From assembly GCF_032854445.1 (NCBI RefSeq), contig NC_088295.1, positions 56,835,249 to 56,899,248 on the forward strand: DNA of 64,000 bases, given 5' to 3'. The notes beneath the pieces are model-generated. The model did not search any database and was not told the DNA's origin. It worked only from the letters and a program-made list of their open reading frames with translations. This stretch comes from Liolophura sinensis (Eukaryota; Mollusca; Polyplacophora; Chitonida; Chitonidae). Both the position numbers and the translations under genes were made by a program. Positions 45,991 through 57,740 of this stretch are shown here, piece by piece; within the stretch, counting starts at the first letter, position 1; every line of letters starts with the position of its first letter.

Positions 45991-48900
45991 GTAAGCGGTT
46001 AACCATTTTGTATTAAGGACAAACTACGAGTAAGCTTAGATTTCCCATCATCTTTAAATTCTCTGCTCTTCCCGTCTGTATTGTATTATTTATTTCTTAC
46101 TTTCACAAATCCTTTACGACGTGAAATCAAGAATATTTCACTTATACGACGTCTGTCAGCGTTATCGTGGGAGGAACCGGGCTGAGCTAATGTGCTGGCC
46201 CCACACCAGAGAAATTTGCTTAATGTAACTTCAAATTCAAACACCTGTTATTCTCAACACATCCATCCATTCATCCCAGGAAGGCATAAGCTAACACAAA
46301 AGAGAAACAAAAGAAAAAGTATGTAAATGGTTTCTAATTTATTTTACATTATTTATACATCCCTTTATTTGACGGGTGTATCAATTTAAATTTGTTTAAA
46401 AGGTTAATTAATTTCATTTTTTCTGTCATCTTAAGAACTTGGTCTACTTTGTGGTGATTTACAAACATGGGAAGTATACTGAAAATTAAACGGCTTTTAA
46501 AATGTTTCCAAAAATGGATCAGTGTGGAAACTCTTAAGACTTTGATTAGGTGAGAGAATTCATCAAGTAAAAACACAATCGTCTGCCTGCAATTTCGAAC
46601 ACCTGATTTTCGGGCACAATCATCATATCGACATATCGTCAAATCGACAAATCGTCAAATCGACAATCGACATATCGTCAAATCGACATATCGTCAAATC
46701 GTCAAATCTCCGAGCTGCGATACTGTTTGACAGATCTGTTAAACTGCTTTGTTCGTGGTCAGAAGAAATTTGCATTCGACCTATCCTTATGCTATGGTAT
46801 AATTCCAAGGTACCGTAACTATTTTAAATTCCAAGACTTCCATGTGGACAATTTTGGATTTGAAATTGTTATACTCTCAAAGAGAAATGAACACGTTTAT
46901 TTATGTATAGTGTCATTTATTCCCCATTTATGTTCCCAAATGCAGGTAAAGTCAGTGACGCCTGTCACGGGTCGTCAAACCTCAACCAAACTTACAACGT
47001 CTTGAAGTGCGAGGCCGGCACTCAGATTTGTATCACCGAGGTCAGAGTCTACACCAAGCAAGGCTGTCAACCTGTACAATATTTTACTCCCGCACCTCCA
47101 GAATGTTGTCGCCATGACCCTAACGAATGCAGTGAGGTCATCAGTTCTCCAGGCTTACAAAATATCTGTGATGGACGTAACCAATGCAGGGTGCAGTCGC
47201 CGTCTTCAAAAGTCATCATAACCCCGTGTCCTAGAGGCTTCAATATACAGAGTAGTGTCCGATCAGTTACTTACAGGTGCAGTTCTAGTGGTAAGTACAC
47301 GCACCCGTGTTAATATAAGGTCTGATCTGATATCAGTACAAAACACCGCGTACCCTAGAGGTCTCCTGGGTTATTCTGATCAGGACTGGGGGATGATCCT
47401 CGATACAAAATAAGGAAGGGCTCCTTGTGCCCAGAAGGATAAAATTTGTAAGAATGAAATAAGGATTAACTTGGTTAATGGGGTGTTAAATATCATTAGA
47501 CACTATCCAAGAAAATAGTTCGATGATTGTTTTTAGCTGTTTTTTTATTTGATTTGTGTTTTACGCCGTACTCAAGAATATTTCACCTATACGACAGCAT
47601 TGTGGTGGGAGGAAACCGGGCAAAGCCCGGGGAAAACCCACGACCATCCGCAGGTTGCTGAAGGACCTTCACACGTACGATGGACTTGATGGACCTCCCA
47701 TGGACTTGAACTCACAGTGACCGCATTGGTGAGAGGGTCCTGGGTCATTACCCTGCGCCAGCGCGTTAACCAACTTAGCCACGAAGGCACCGAAAATGTA
47801 TTTGAAACACTATACAGGATGGGTTATTCTGACCGTATTGACTTATTGGATTTATTTGATTGGTGTTCTACGCAGCCCTCAAGGACATTTCACTGACCGT
47901 ATTGCATAAGGCCAATGACGTCGCGTTAGGTTTTGACCATTTAACACACACAGATTGCTAGTGCATTCGAAATAAATGTAGATAGGCATATAAGGCTATG
48001 GATGTATTTCATAAAATGGACGTTGAAATAAATTTTTGTTAAAAACGGTATGACTGTGACGTCACTGATACCCTCTGTGTCCACACAGACTACCGTGGAA
48101 TCTGATGTTTTCAAAGAATTTTACTCGGATCGAAAATTCGGAAAACCAAAAAATTTATGTGTTTCTTCACGACAGTTTAAAGTGTTTTCCTTGTCTGCTT
48201 GCACTGCACTCCCCTTAAAATTCTAAATGTATTTGGTTATGACGATCAGCTGCTTTAACGTTGTTTGAACATTTAATTTAGGATCGTGTTCAGAAACTGA
48301 TTCAAACACTACAACAACAACAAGATCACCAAATGGGAGTTCAACAACGATTGTGCCACCGAAAGAGAGCCCCGAGAACAAACCTGCTGGTAAGACCACT
48401 GCTTCATGGTAAATCTATGCATTTATTCATTTCATTAGTGTTTCACGTTGTACACAAGAATATCTCACTTATACTATGGCGGCCAGCATTATATTGGAAG
48501 GAAACTGTTCAGGGCCCAAGGGAAGGTGAATCTATATGTTAACTCATTTTCTGTACTACATGAAGCAGAATGTCTCCATTTCTCGAAGTAAAATCTGCCA
48601 AAGTTTTCCTCTTTGCTCGTAATGTAATTGTATAATTGGTATAAGGCAAGGCAGGCTGGACATTATGTGAATGGCTAATTCTAGCCATACGGCTAAGGGT
48701 ACACGCCCTTTGGACATTTCCAGAGTAAAGGTTACGTTAGACTGTTTAAAGCAATATGGAACGATAGGAGAACGCCAGATGCGTAAGTCAATTCGTCAAG
48801 CTACTATGCTTCATTCAGAGGTCTGTGGAACAGGTATGGTTGTGGACACAACATGATGTGATCGGCCTTATTCGCCTCGTGGAGAATTTCCAAGGCTGCC

Positions 48901-51900
48901 ATTTTACATTCCAAGTCTCCTGAATTCCTGTCTCCCGACGCGGACAGCTTTACCTTTGACATCGTTTACTCTTGATGTAATCAAAACAACAAGAACACGT
49001 ATATATTTGTGTATTTTGTAATATTTTCTCCAATGCTCTGTACACATGCAGGCAAAATTAGTGACGCCTGTCACGGGTCGTCAAGCCTCAACCAAACTTA
49101 CAACGTCTTGAAGTGCGAGGCCGGCTCTCAGATTTGCATCACCGAGGTCAGAGTCTACACCAAGCAAGGATGTCAACCTGTACAATATTTTACTCCCGCA
49201 CTCCCAGAATGTTGTCGCCATGACCCTAACGAATGCAGTGAGGTCATCAGTTCTCCAGGCTTACAAAATATCTGTGATGGACGTAACCAATGCAGGGTGC
49301 AGTCGCCGTCTTCAAAAGTCATCATAACCCCGTGTCCTAGAGGCTTCAATATACAGAGCAGTGTCCGATCAATTAGTTACAGGTGCAGTTCTAGTGGTAA
49401 GTACACGGACGTGTCTTTATACAACGTCTGAGCTGACCGTAGTAATATACAGAGGTCCTTGTGCTGTTCTTTTGGGATTTCGGATGAATCCTTGATAAAC
49501 AATAAGAAATGGCTCCCTCGTACGTAGAAGGGGATGTCTTTCTCCACAAAATGAGGTTAATAAATGATCTTTTTTGTAAGAACTAAATTAATGAAGACTT
49601 AATGATCACTATAAGGTGTACAGAAAAATAAAATATTTTGAACAACATTTTCAACCGNNNNNNNNNNNNNNNNNNNNNNNNNNNNNNNNNNNNNNNNNNN
49701 NNNNNNNNNNNNNNNNNNNNNNNNNNNNNNNNNNNNNNNNNNNNNNNNNNNNNNNNNNNNNNNNNNNNNNNNNNNNNNNNNNNNNNNNNNNNNNNNNNNN
49801 NNNNNNNNNNNNNNNNNNNNNNNNNNNNNNNNNNNNNNNNNNNNNNNNNNNNNNNNNGAACAACATTTTCAACCGAGTAAAGCGCTTTTCACACGTTAGA
49901 CTCTACGGGGATCTTTTCTGATCATATATTGAGACCAGTGATATTAAACTATATAGGTGTTTGCCACTTATCACACACATACCGCTATAGGTTTCTACGT
50001 GTAAAATGCATGTGTGCATGAATGTATTCGTCAAACGGACCTGTAAGGGAACTATTTTAAGCTAGAAGTATAGATAATACGTTACTGACACCTACTGAGT
50101 CAGAATAGATCATCTTGAAATTGAATGTTTTAGAAGCAATTTAATCGGGTCAGAAAATTTAAAAATAAATAAATATAAACATAACTTGATATGTTTTCCC
50201 TTTCCATTTTCCAGTGGTCTTTCATCTGATGTATGCTTCATTTCAGTGCTTTCTTTGTTTTCATGCGCCATATCCTTCTCAATGTATTTAGTTGTGACCC
50301 TTCCATTCGATCAGCTATTTCGGTCATTTAATTTAAGGATCGTGTTCAGAAACTGCTTCAGAGACTACAACGACAACAACAACAACAAGATCACCGAACA
50401 GGAGTTCAACAACGATTGCGGCACCAAAAGAAACCCCCAGGAATAACCCCGCTGATAAGGCAACAACTACAACACAATCAAATGGTAAATCTATGTGGTA
50501 ACTCACATGTAAAGCATTTTTTCGAATTAAAATTTACCAAAGTTTTCACCACTATTTGTCATGTGAGTGTAATTACCTCATGATTATGGATGACGAGGTC
50601 AATAAATGATAACTTTTGTAAGAATTAAAAAATCTGGGATGACTATAAAGTTAATGGAGACCTAAAGACCATCGCAATAAGGACCTAAATAATGTTCGGG
50701 ACAATAGTTCACCTGACTTTCTTTAGATTTTTCCCATAGAATTAGAGGTGTTTGATTATTGGACTAAAGGGTACCTCTACTTTTCTGACCATATACTGGT
50801 ACCACACTAGGCTTTTGCCACTTAACACACAAAGGCTGTTACAGACTTAATATTCTTCATCCAAAACACAGAGCTGTGAATACGTTCGCCGAATGGACCT
50901 TGTAAAGAAGAATTTCAAGCAAACCGAAATATAGATGTGGCTCAACTGGGCGTGAACAGATCGCTGTATAGCCAATGTTTTAGACTAAAACATTTTAATG
51001 GGATGGGAATATCCCCAAAACCCCCACCCCCGCCCTCTAACAAAAGTCTCTCCTCCAGAACTGTATCTTAATGGTCTTCCATCTGTTTTATTTATTTATT
51101 TGATTGGTGTTCACATCGTACTCGAGAATATTTCACTTATACGACGGCTTCCAGCATTGCTATAGGAGGAAACCGAGCAAAGCCTGGGGAAACTCTCGGT
51201 CATCCGCAGGCTGTTGTCAGACCTTCACATCGACCACATTGGGTAAAAGGCTCCTGGGTGATAGTGCCGAGCTGGCACGCTAACCTCGGCATGTAGTCAC
51301 CGCCCCCCCCCCCCCCCCCCCCCCACATCTTGCATCTGGTATATCCTTCAGAATAATCCCCACACAAGATTTTGATCAGTCCATTTCAGCAGTTGTTTTA
51401 TCGTAGATTAAACATTTAATTTAGGTTCAGGTTCAGAAACTAAGCCAGTGACGATAACAACAGCGTCGCCCAGTAAGAATTCAGCAACGATTACGTCATC
51501 GACAGAGACAAGCGGGAACAGGCCTGCTGATACGTCATCCGCTACAACACAAGTGAATGGTAGGTCCATATAACGTTTACGTAAGGTGCAGACTCCATTT
51601 TGCAAAGAAAAACCTGTCGAAGTTTTTGATTTTGTTTGCAAATTAAGTGTGTTTACAACATGGTTTTGGTTTACGACACTAATATGAAATTCAAGATGAT
51701 ATACTATGCTGCATCTTATATATGTGGCAGGCCCTTCCAAACTATGCAATCCTGTGCATAAGAAAAAAACATTTTGGCTTTCTTGGTGTAAAGTATGAGC
51801 CGTAAGTCAGGTCACCGCCCGACGTTATCCTGACATCACAGTCTATAGTTTAAGGTACCTCCATGGTCAAGTAATACAGCATTCAATGTCATGTTCACCT

Positions 51901-53392
51901 GTTGAAGGTGCCGCATTGTCACGTAAGACAATACTGGATGCCATGTTCACCTGTTGAGGGTGGCGCATTGTCAGGTAGGGTGGTACTGGACGCCATGTTC
52001 ACCTGTTGAGGGTGGCGCATTGTCAGGTAGGGCGGTACCATACGCCATGTTCACCTGTTGAAGGTGCCGCATTGTCAGGTAGGGCGGCACTATACGCCAT
52101 GTTCACCTGCTCAGGATGGCGCATTATATTGTAAGATAGGACAGTGGTTGGCGACATAGTGCCTTGCTCAAAGTGCCGTAAATGTTAGATAGGGCAGCAT
52201 TTGATGCCATATTGAACCGTTCAAGGTACCGCAACTGTCACATATAGGGCGATACTAGAAGTCATATTCTTCCCTGCAAGGTACTCTGATTGTCAGATTT
52301 CGCAGTAGGCCTAATAGGCCTAATGAACTGTCACTGAAAATTTCTGTATTGTTGTCTTTCACAATTTTTGAGAGTGACGAACTTTAATACTGTTAGTATT
52401 TTTTCGTACTACCCAGTATTGTGACATACAGACTTCCCCTCTGTAAGACTGTGTGCTTCTATATTTACAGATCCCCCCCTTTCCAATACTCCCGTGGACT
52501 ATACCGGTGTTATTATTGGGTGTGTTGTGGCAGGCATTGTCTTAGTAATCGGCATAGTTGCATTCATTTTTCTGAGGTATGTATGTTTATGAACTTAAAT
52601 TCACTATTGATCACAAGGAATTATTGTTAGCCTTAGTCTAAAAGATATTTACTACACACAAATTCTCACTACCGGTATTTCACTTTTTACTGTACATGGA
52701 AAACAGCCGTGTTGGATCTTTGATAAAACGAATTTCATGCCCAGTGAACAAAGTAAAGGGACGCTTTCCAGGAAATAATGGAATTATTTTGGCAACATCC
52801 AACATGGCGGTGTTCAACATACTTCAATAACCTACACCGACTAACACGTGCCTCATTACATTTTACCTTACAACCGTTTAAATTCATACAAAATCGATTC
52901 TGATTGGGCTGGTGTGAGTATGGTCAAACTATGCCTTTCCTAAGCTGAATTTTAGGCACCGGAATAGTACATTTATCCAAGCGTGACAAAGGCTGCAATA
53001 TTTAAACCAAGAAACCCTGTCTCTACTGTCAGCCAATTAGCGTCATTTCTATAACTCTTTAATGGCCCTTTTTCCCCCTTTCTTTCAGTCGTCGGTGGAA
53101 AGCCAAACCACGGGAAAATGCCCAACGCGGAGATCACCCAACTTATCTTAGTCCATCTAATCCATCCACCCCAGCCAATGCTCTAACGAACGACCCGTAC
53201 CCTAACCTGCCAATCGCCCCTTCTGCTCCACCTCCAAACAGAGGCTCGTACCTTTCCTTACACTGTCAGCCAAACAACACTTCATATATTAATTTGAATC
53301 AAGATGGTGGGTATATGGCACCCCAAGCTAATATGTCTTTCGCGGGCGATATCTCAATGAATGAAGACCCTGAATATGTGGAGGCATTTTGA
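45927..53392 (+). CDS. Membrane receptor with two SUEL-like lectin domains and an ITAM-bearing tail
   Basis: Eight exons: 45927-45990, 46946-47290, 48282-48389, 49052-49396, 50338-50484, 51425-51559, 52471-52576, 53089-53392. They total 1554 nt, 517 aa, with all phases consistent. Order: signal peptide (MEFYRCLLVACLLSAHCALT), lectin domain 1 (~residues 22-136), a Ser/Thr-rich stalk, lectin domain 2 (~173-287), two more Ser/Thr-rich stalk exons, a membrane segment (VIIGCVVAGIVLVIGIVAFI) and a ~100-residue tail. All exons up to the membrane exon are bounded by phase-1 introns. The tail contains YLSLHCQPNNTSYINL, an ITAM-type YxxL-x8-YxxL. Inference: a surface lectin receptor that signals through Src/Syk-type kinases. 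The 200-N gap in intron 4 could in principle hide another exon. Confidence 0.85.
46087..46190 (-). mobile_element. Degenerate V-SINE piece in lectin intron 1
   Basis: CAAGAATATTTCACTTATACGACG and GTGGGAGGAACCGGGC match the V-SINE tail and core. Confidence 0.6.
46620..46712. repeat. ~16-bp tandem repeat in lectin intron 1
   Basis: GACATATCGTCAAATC and variants repeat about six times. Confidence 0.85.
46946..47290 (+). CDS. Lectin receptor exon 2, SUEL-like lectin domain 1
   Basis: A single 345-nt phase 1-1 exon encodes one domain. It opens SDACHGSS, contains YNVLKCEAG, VRVYTKQGC, PECCRHD and ICDGRNQCRVQS, and closes ITPCPRGF and VTYRCSSS. The order of cysteines and the CDGR.QC / PCP / YRC landmarks resemble the SUEL-type rhamnose/galactose-binding lectin domain. 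The classic YGR sugar-contact motif is not conserved (VYTKQG occupies the region), so ligand specificity is open. Confidence 0.8.
47535..47792 (-). mobile_element. V-SINE in lectin intron 2
   Basis: From TTTGATTTGTGTTTTACGCC to the head remnant CAACTTAGCCACGAAGGCAC. It has a short internal deletion and a small TGGACTTGATGGACCTCCCA duplication in the core. A further short V-SINE piece lies near 47845-47900. Confidence 0.8.
48282..48389 (+). CDS. Lectin receptor exon 3, Ser/Thr-rich linker
   Basis: 36 residues, SCSETDSNTTTTTRSPNGSS then TTIVPPKESPENKPA. It is phase 1-1 and likely O-glycosylated. It is related to exons 5 and 6 and to the exon at 62554-62679. Confidence 0.78.
48418..48530 (-). 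mobile_element. Degenerate V-SINE piece in lectin intron 3
   Basis: CATTAGTGTTTCACGTTGTA and ATGGCGGCCAGCATTATATT match the V-SINE tail and core. Confidence 0.55.
49052..49396 (+). CDS. Lectin receptor exon 4, SUEL-like lectin domain 2
   Basis: A 345-nt phase 1-1 exon, nearly identical to exon 2. The encoded domains differ at about six of 115 residues (for example GKISD for GKVSD, SSSLN for SSNLN, PALPE for PAPPE). All cysteines are kept. Confidence 0.85.
49658..49857. other. Assembly gap of exactly 200 N
   Basis: All 200 bases are N. The 18 bases immediately left of the gap (GAACAACATTTTCAACCG) are repeated immediately right of it, so the flanking contig ends overlap. Confidence 0.99.
50338..50484 (+). 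CDS. Lectin receptor exon 5, Thr-rich stalk
   Basis: 49 residues containing ETTTTTTTRSPNRSSTTIAA and ATTTTQSNG; phase 1-1, 147 nt. Confidence 0.78.
51088..51297 (-). mobile_element. V-SINE in lectin intron 5
   Basis: TTATTTGATTGGTGTTCACA begins the tail. The core is recognisable and the head is degraded. A ~20-bp C homopolymer follows at 51304-51325. Confidence 0.75.
51425..51559 (+). CDS. Lectin receptor exon 6, Ser/Thr-rich stalk
   Basis: 45 residues, GSETKPVTITTASPSKNSAT through SSATTQVNG; phase 1-1, 135 nt. It ends QVNG like the exon at 62554-62679. Confidence 0.75.
51880..52280. repeat. ~52-bp minisatellite in lectin intron 6
   Basis: Units centre on CCATGTTCACCTGTTGAGGG and GCGCATTGTCAGGTAGGG. 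About seven copies diverge towards the right end. Confidence 0.85.
52471..52576 (+). CDS. Lectin receptor exon 7, transmembrane segment
   Basis: It encodes DPPLSNTPVDYTG and then an uninterrupted hydrophobic stretch of about 22 residues ending FIFL, followed across the junction by SRRWKAK as a stop-transfer signal. It ends in phase 2. Confidence 0.85.
53089..53392 (+). CDS. Lectin receptor exon 8, tyrosine-rich cytoplasmic tail
   Basis: It encodes SRRWKAKPRENAQRGDH and a ~100-residue tail with six tyrosines in short motifs: YLSP, YPNL, YLSL, YINL, YMAP and YVEAF (the last five residues). YLSL and YINL are separated by eight residues, an ITAM-type spacing. YPNL and YINL have Asn at +2, typical for Grb2 SH2 binding. 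PSAP in IAPSAPPPN matches the TSG101-binding late-domain core. Confidence 0.85.
53249..53296 (+). other. ITAM-type motif in the lectin receptor tail
   Basis: The codons read YLSLHCQPNNTSYINL, which fits YxxL/I-x(6-8)-YxxL/I, the consensus phosphorylated by Src-family kinases and bound by the tandem SH2 domains of Syk-family kinases. Confidence 0.8.
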
Positions 53393-54057
53393 AATGATGC
53401 GAGATGAGTGTGAATCGGTGAGGTGGAAATTTCTCACACAAAAAAGTGTAAGCATAAACTTTTCACCGAGTCCCCTAGTATAGTGAGAACTGGGCAATAC
53501 CTCTGTTCAAAACAAAGTTTAAAGGCGCACTTTGTGTGTCAAAGAGATTCAAAACTCATAAAATGTTACAAAATCGCAATCTGCTAAATCTCTACATCTA
53601 TTGCACAGCAAACCAGAATTTGACTTGAGTGTTTTTTGTCACTCTTTCGCTTTGGCCATGGCGGACGTGTCTGGGACCTCGAGACAGACATATAAACAGT
53701 TGAGCTGTAACCATTGTAACGACACTTTCGTCGAACTTTATCGACATTATTGGAGACTAAATTTTCATTTACAAACTGATCACACTCAACAGAAACTGAA
53801 CACCATGCCATCGGCTTCAGTGTCATCTACTATCTCTGCGAAAACACTGCATCGATCTCTGATTAAGCCTTACATATGAATTAATTGTTTATGCAAGCAT
53901 ATAGCAAAAATATAACAAGGACATTTTCGAAGTCATTGTGCAGACGATATAAGTCATAGAGCACATAAGATGGAACATGTATCACTCTCCGACAAAAACT
54001 TAAATGACAAAAAAAAAAAATGCCAAGAGCTACGCCAACCATAGGCCTATGCCTCTA

Positions 54058-54232
54058 GCTCATCCACGCTTCCTCTCCGGTCGTGCGTGGAAAGTTACGT
54101 CTGGCATCAACATACGGATGATCGTAGGTTTTCCCCAGGCTCTTCCCTGGTTTCCAGCCACCTCAGTGGTGGTCGCCGCCATATAAGTGAAATATTCTTA
54201 AGGCATAAAACATCAAGCAAACAAATAAATAG
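54058..54232 (+). mobile_element. V-SINE, headless
   Basis: CTTCCTCTCCGGTCGTGCGT, GTAGGTTTTCCCCAGGCTC and TATAAGTGAAATATTCTTAA match core and tail; it ends AACATCAAGCAAACAAATAA. Confidence 0.75.
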
Positions 54233-55859
54233 AGCATGCAACTTCATTCTGAATAACTGAAAGCGTCAACTCAGGCACTGTGGTCATGGAAAAACCGTAT
54301 ATACATTTTTAAAACGAGGAATATGAGTGAGGAAAAGTACATGTATTCATCAGTGCATTAATACGGACGCTATATTGCTTTAGACTCACACGCACGCGGG
54401 CGTGTGTTCAATGATAATATATTATATATTACTTTCAATGACTGAGATCCGGTCTAGAGGGTCGAAAGGTTTGAAATCTTTTATATTTCCGTGGTGATGC
54501 CTCGCCTTTTTAATCGCTAGTATGGAAGCTAGTGCATTGATGTGGGGAAATTGTGCAATGTTAAGACGTGACACTGGTAAAGGTAACGTTGGCACAGCGA
54601 CAATAAATGATTTTACAGATAACTAAATTGGCCCAATAGGTGGCCAAGGTTTACAAAAGCGGGATATAGAGGTGAATCACCAGGCATTGCCTGTAAACAC
54701 GTTCAGTGGTTTTACGTCATGGTGCCAACACGAAGCTACAGGGCTTGATCGTGCGGTGAATCTTTTAATAGCTTGTACTTTATACAAGAGGTGACGTCTG
54801 TGTCGCACAATACTTGATGGAATGAAGGATATATAAAGTTATACAACAGACTGGACTTATCGGCCTCTCATTAAAACACATTCTAACACCTGTAATAACT
54901 TCCGCCATTTTGATACTGTAGCGGAATTTAAGGAAGTAGGATTTAAGAAATAAATTTAACGTAGGGAAGTTTCTTTTATTTATTTCTTAATGAATTTTCA
55001 CGGAAGTTTTGATAAGATCGTTATCTGCGGCCATGCTAATTAATTTACAAAGTCAATATTTTGACAATATAGCGTTCATTTATTCTCGTAGGAAGTTTTA
55101 AACTTACGTTTATCTGTTTCGTGGACGAGTGATGTTGTTGTTGTTGTATCGGCGTTCCTACATATCTGGGATAATTATAAGTATTTTTCAGCAATGTAAT
55201 GATGATAGTGTAGAAATTACGAAATTCTATGCCATCGCCTTATCTGGAAAATATTTACCTTCTATTTTCGTTCTTGTTTCACCCATAAAATACGACATGC
55301 TTTGTCCTCAGTTCAACCTCGAAAGCAGAAGTTTGTGTTGCCGCCATTTTTGTACATTTATGGTCATTAGGGTGTCTATAGAACTCGCACTTACAGGCTT
55401 TTAGAAATCGGACCAGGATTTTCCCACCACAGTTTGAAAAGGAATTTATCATTTAATACCCTTGTGTGGAAATTGGTCATACTTTTTGAGTAATATGGAT
55501 AAAAATATGGACTTTTCAGACAATGACATTTACATTTTGGCTCCAAAGCAAAGCCATTATTTTGGAGTTCTTGGTTGCGATCGTGATGACATCATCGTGT
55601 CATCTGTGTTTACAAACTGTCAAAAATTGCCCTTGTGAGTCTCCTGATTTGGTTCATTGCTCCTCCTGCACCATGTGGAAATCTATAAACAGGCTGATTT
55701 TTCAGCGTCTGCAGACGGCCTTGGAATTTGCCGAGAGTTGTCACCAAATTGCTGGTAAGCTTTCGCAGTAAGTAGCTATTTTATTAAGAGTGGGAAAATT
55801 CTTGTACCCTGAATTGGGAAATAGTCCCAGTATCGGGAAAAGTGATTTGTGGTCCAGTT

Positions 55860-56290
55860 TGAGAATTCAGAGACAGTTTACATTTGGTGGGAATCAGTTC
55901 CAGGAAGCCGGGAATACATTGTCAAAAATCTGGGAATTTTCCCAGTCCCAAAATTCTGGGACTCATCAGTCTCACGATACCTGAGAATCCAGCTCCAGGC
56001 TCAAACAAGTGGAACTTGTCTGAGATATCAAAAGTGGACCACAGAGACTATATACCAGAGTAAATCAACTGAACTTTGGTACCATAATTTGAAGCAGGAG
56101 TCTCATGAGACTTTTCCCAGTCCCAAAATTCTGGGACCCTCCAGTCTCACGAAACCTGGGAATCCAGCTCCATTGCCATGCAAGTAGAAATTATCTGAGA
56201 TATCAAAAGTGGACCACAGTGGACTATATATCCAAATAAATCAATTGATTTTTGGCATCATAATTTGAGACAAGAGTCTCGTGAGACTGT
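55860..56290. repeat. Direct repeat, 175-bp period, about 2.3 copies
   Basis: CCCAGTCCCAAAATTCTGGG at 55941 recurs at 56116, and GATATCAAAAGTGGACCACA recurs about one period later. The units are diverged. Confidence 0.8.
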
Positions 56291-57236
56291 CTCATATGAC
56301 ACTTAACTGAGACTCTGTCCCATAAAACACTTAACTGAGACTCTGTACCACATGACACTCAACTGTTTGGTACTTATGTCAACTACTTGTTCCTCCCTCG
56401 TCATAATAAATATTCATCATCTGATTCACTGACAATCTGCTGTTGGAGAACTTTCATTTCGTACAGGAATTTCAAATCTCATGCGTAAGTCATACTGGAT
56501 AATAGTCCGAGTTCAGGGAATGTTATGAAATCGGATCCAAACAGTAGCGGCGTCTCCGAGTTCAGGGAAAAGAATCCTGATTGGTTTGTTCATTTAACAA
56601 GCTTCGATCGGCACGTTAAATATCAAACAGGATTAAAGTGATTGAATGGTGTCGCACTCATAGGTACCTGCATGCTTGAGAAGACGTCATAAGAAAGAAA
56701 AGCACATAAGACAAATACCAACAACATCTGAACCGCTACAATACGAAGAATTAGCTCAAAATGCTGTGACCATACCAGCCGTCTATCCAATATCGCACAT
56801 CAGAAGTTGAATTTAAGATCAAAATCAAGTTACATGCATACGGTGCACTATATAGCTATATGAGTAATGCATGTGCATGCAATAAAACATATCTACTTTC
56901 AGTTGCTCACATTTTATACCAATCCAGAGACAAGAAAATTCCCAAAAAACGTGTGAATTTTCCACATGTAGAGACAATTATATAGGTGTAAAGGACCATG
57001 AATGCAACCTATGTCTCTAAGCATATTGACGTTCAGCGGTGTCCAGTTCCACAAATGGACGTAAGACAATTTTAATCGTAAAGTTGCCGTACGATATTTT
57101 GTACGTCGCTTAAACCGTACCGTTGTCCTATATGTGCGATTATTGTACCTGTACCTTTGTCAGCTTGGTATTAAAGTTAAGTTTCAATCAGACGTCAAAG
57201 CTAGGTTTGTCAGAGCAAACAATTAGAATGCACCAT

Positions 57237-57740
57237 TCATGGTATTAAAAGATACATGAAACGCTCGGTTTCTATTTCTTAAAACGGAGTATATCAGGTG
57301 GCATAACATGTAAAAGTACAAAAAAAACTTCTCAGTTTTCTTCTTGAGGCGTAAAAATAACTGAGGTTTTCCTGAGTCCCCAGCTGTCATTCCAAAAATT
57401 GAATCGCCTGTGGCCAGCTTCACAAAGATGTCCTATATGTATGATAATCGCACATGATGATGGCACGGTAAAAGTGACATACAAAATATTGTACGACAAC
57501 TGTAGGATAAAAAAATGTCGTACACCGCTTTATGCAATTGGGCCCTGCTCTGGTGACGTCAACGGTGATAAGCTGTGAATACAACCTTATTGGAGGGGGA
57601 GGGGGGCATGGAATTGGGGACAATAAGCAGGACCCACGTTGGCACTGTGTTCATCGATGTCGTCATCTGAATATTTCCGACTACTGACGGAAAATACGCA
57701 TAAAATAGAGAGCTATAACATATACGAAGTACGCCTCAAC
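57237..57740. repeat. Dispersed repeat of unknown class, copy 3, with an insertion
   Basis: GGCATAACATGTAAAAGTAC, CTTCTCAGTTTTCTTCTTGA, GGTGACGTCAACGGTGATAA and CTACTGACGGAAAATACGCA appear in the same order as in the copies at 7590 and 25925. A ~130-bp foreign segment interrupts it near 57415-57545. Confidence 0.65.

Noticed and set aside
53601-53879. 92-codon ORF just downstream of the lectin receptor stop
   Set aside because: It lies in the likely 3' untranslated region, overlaps an ORF on the other strand and shows no known domain.
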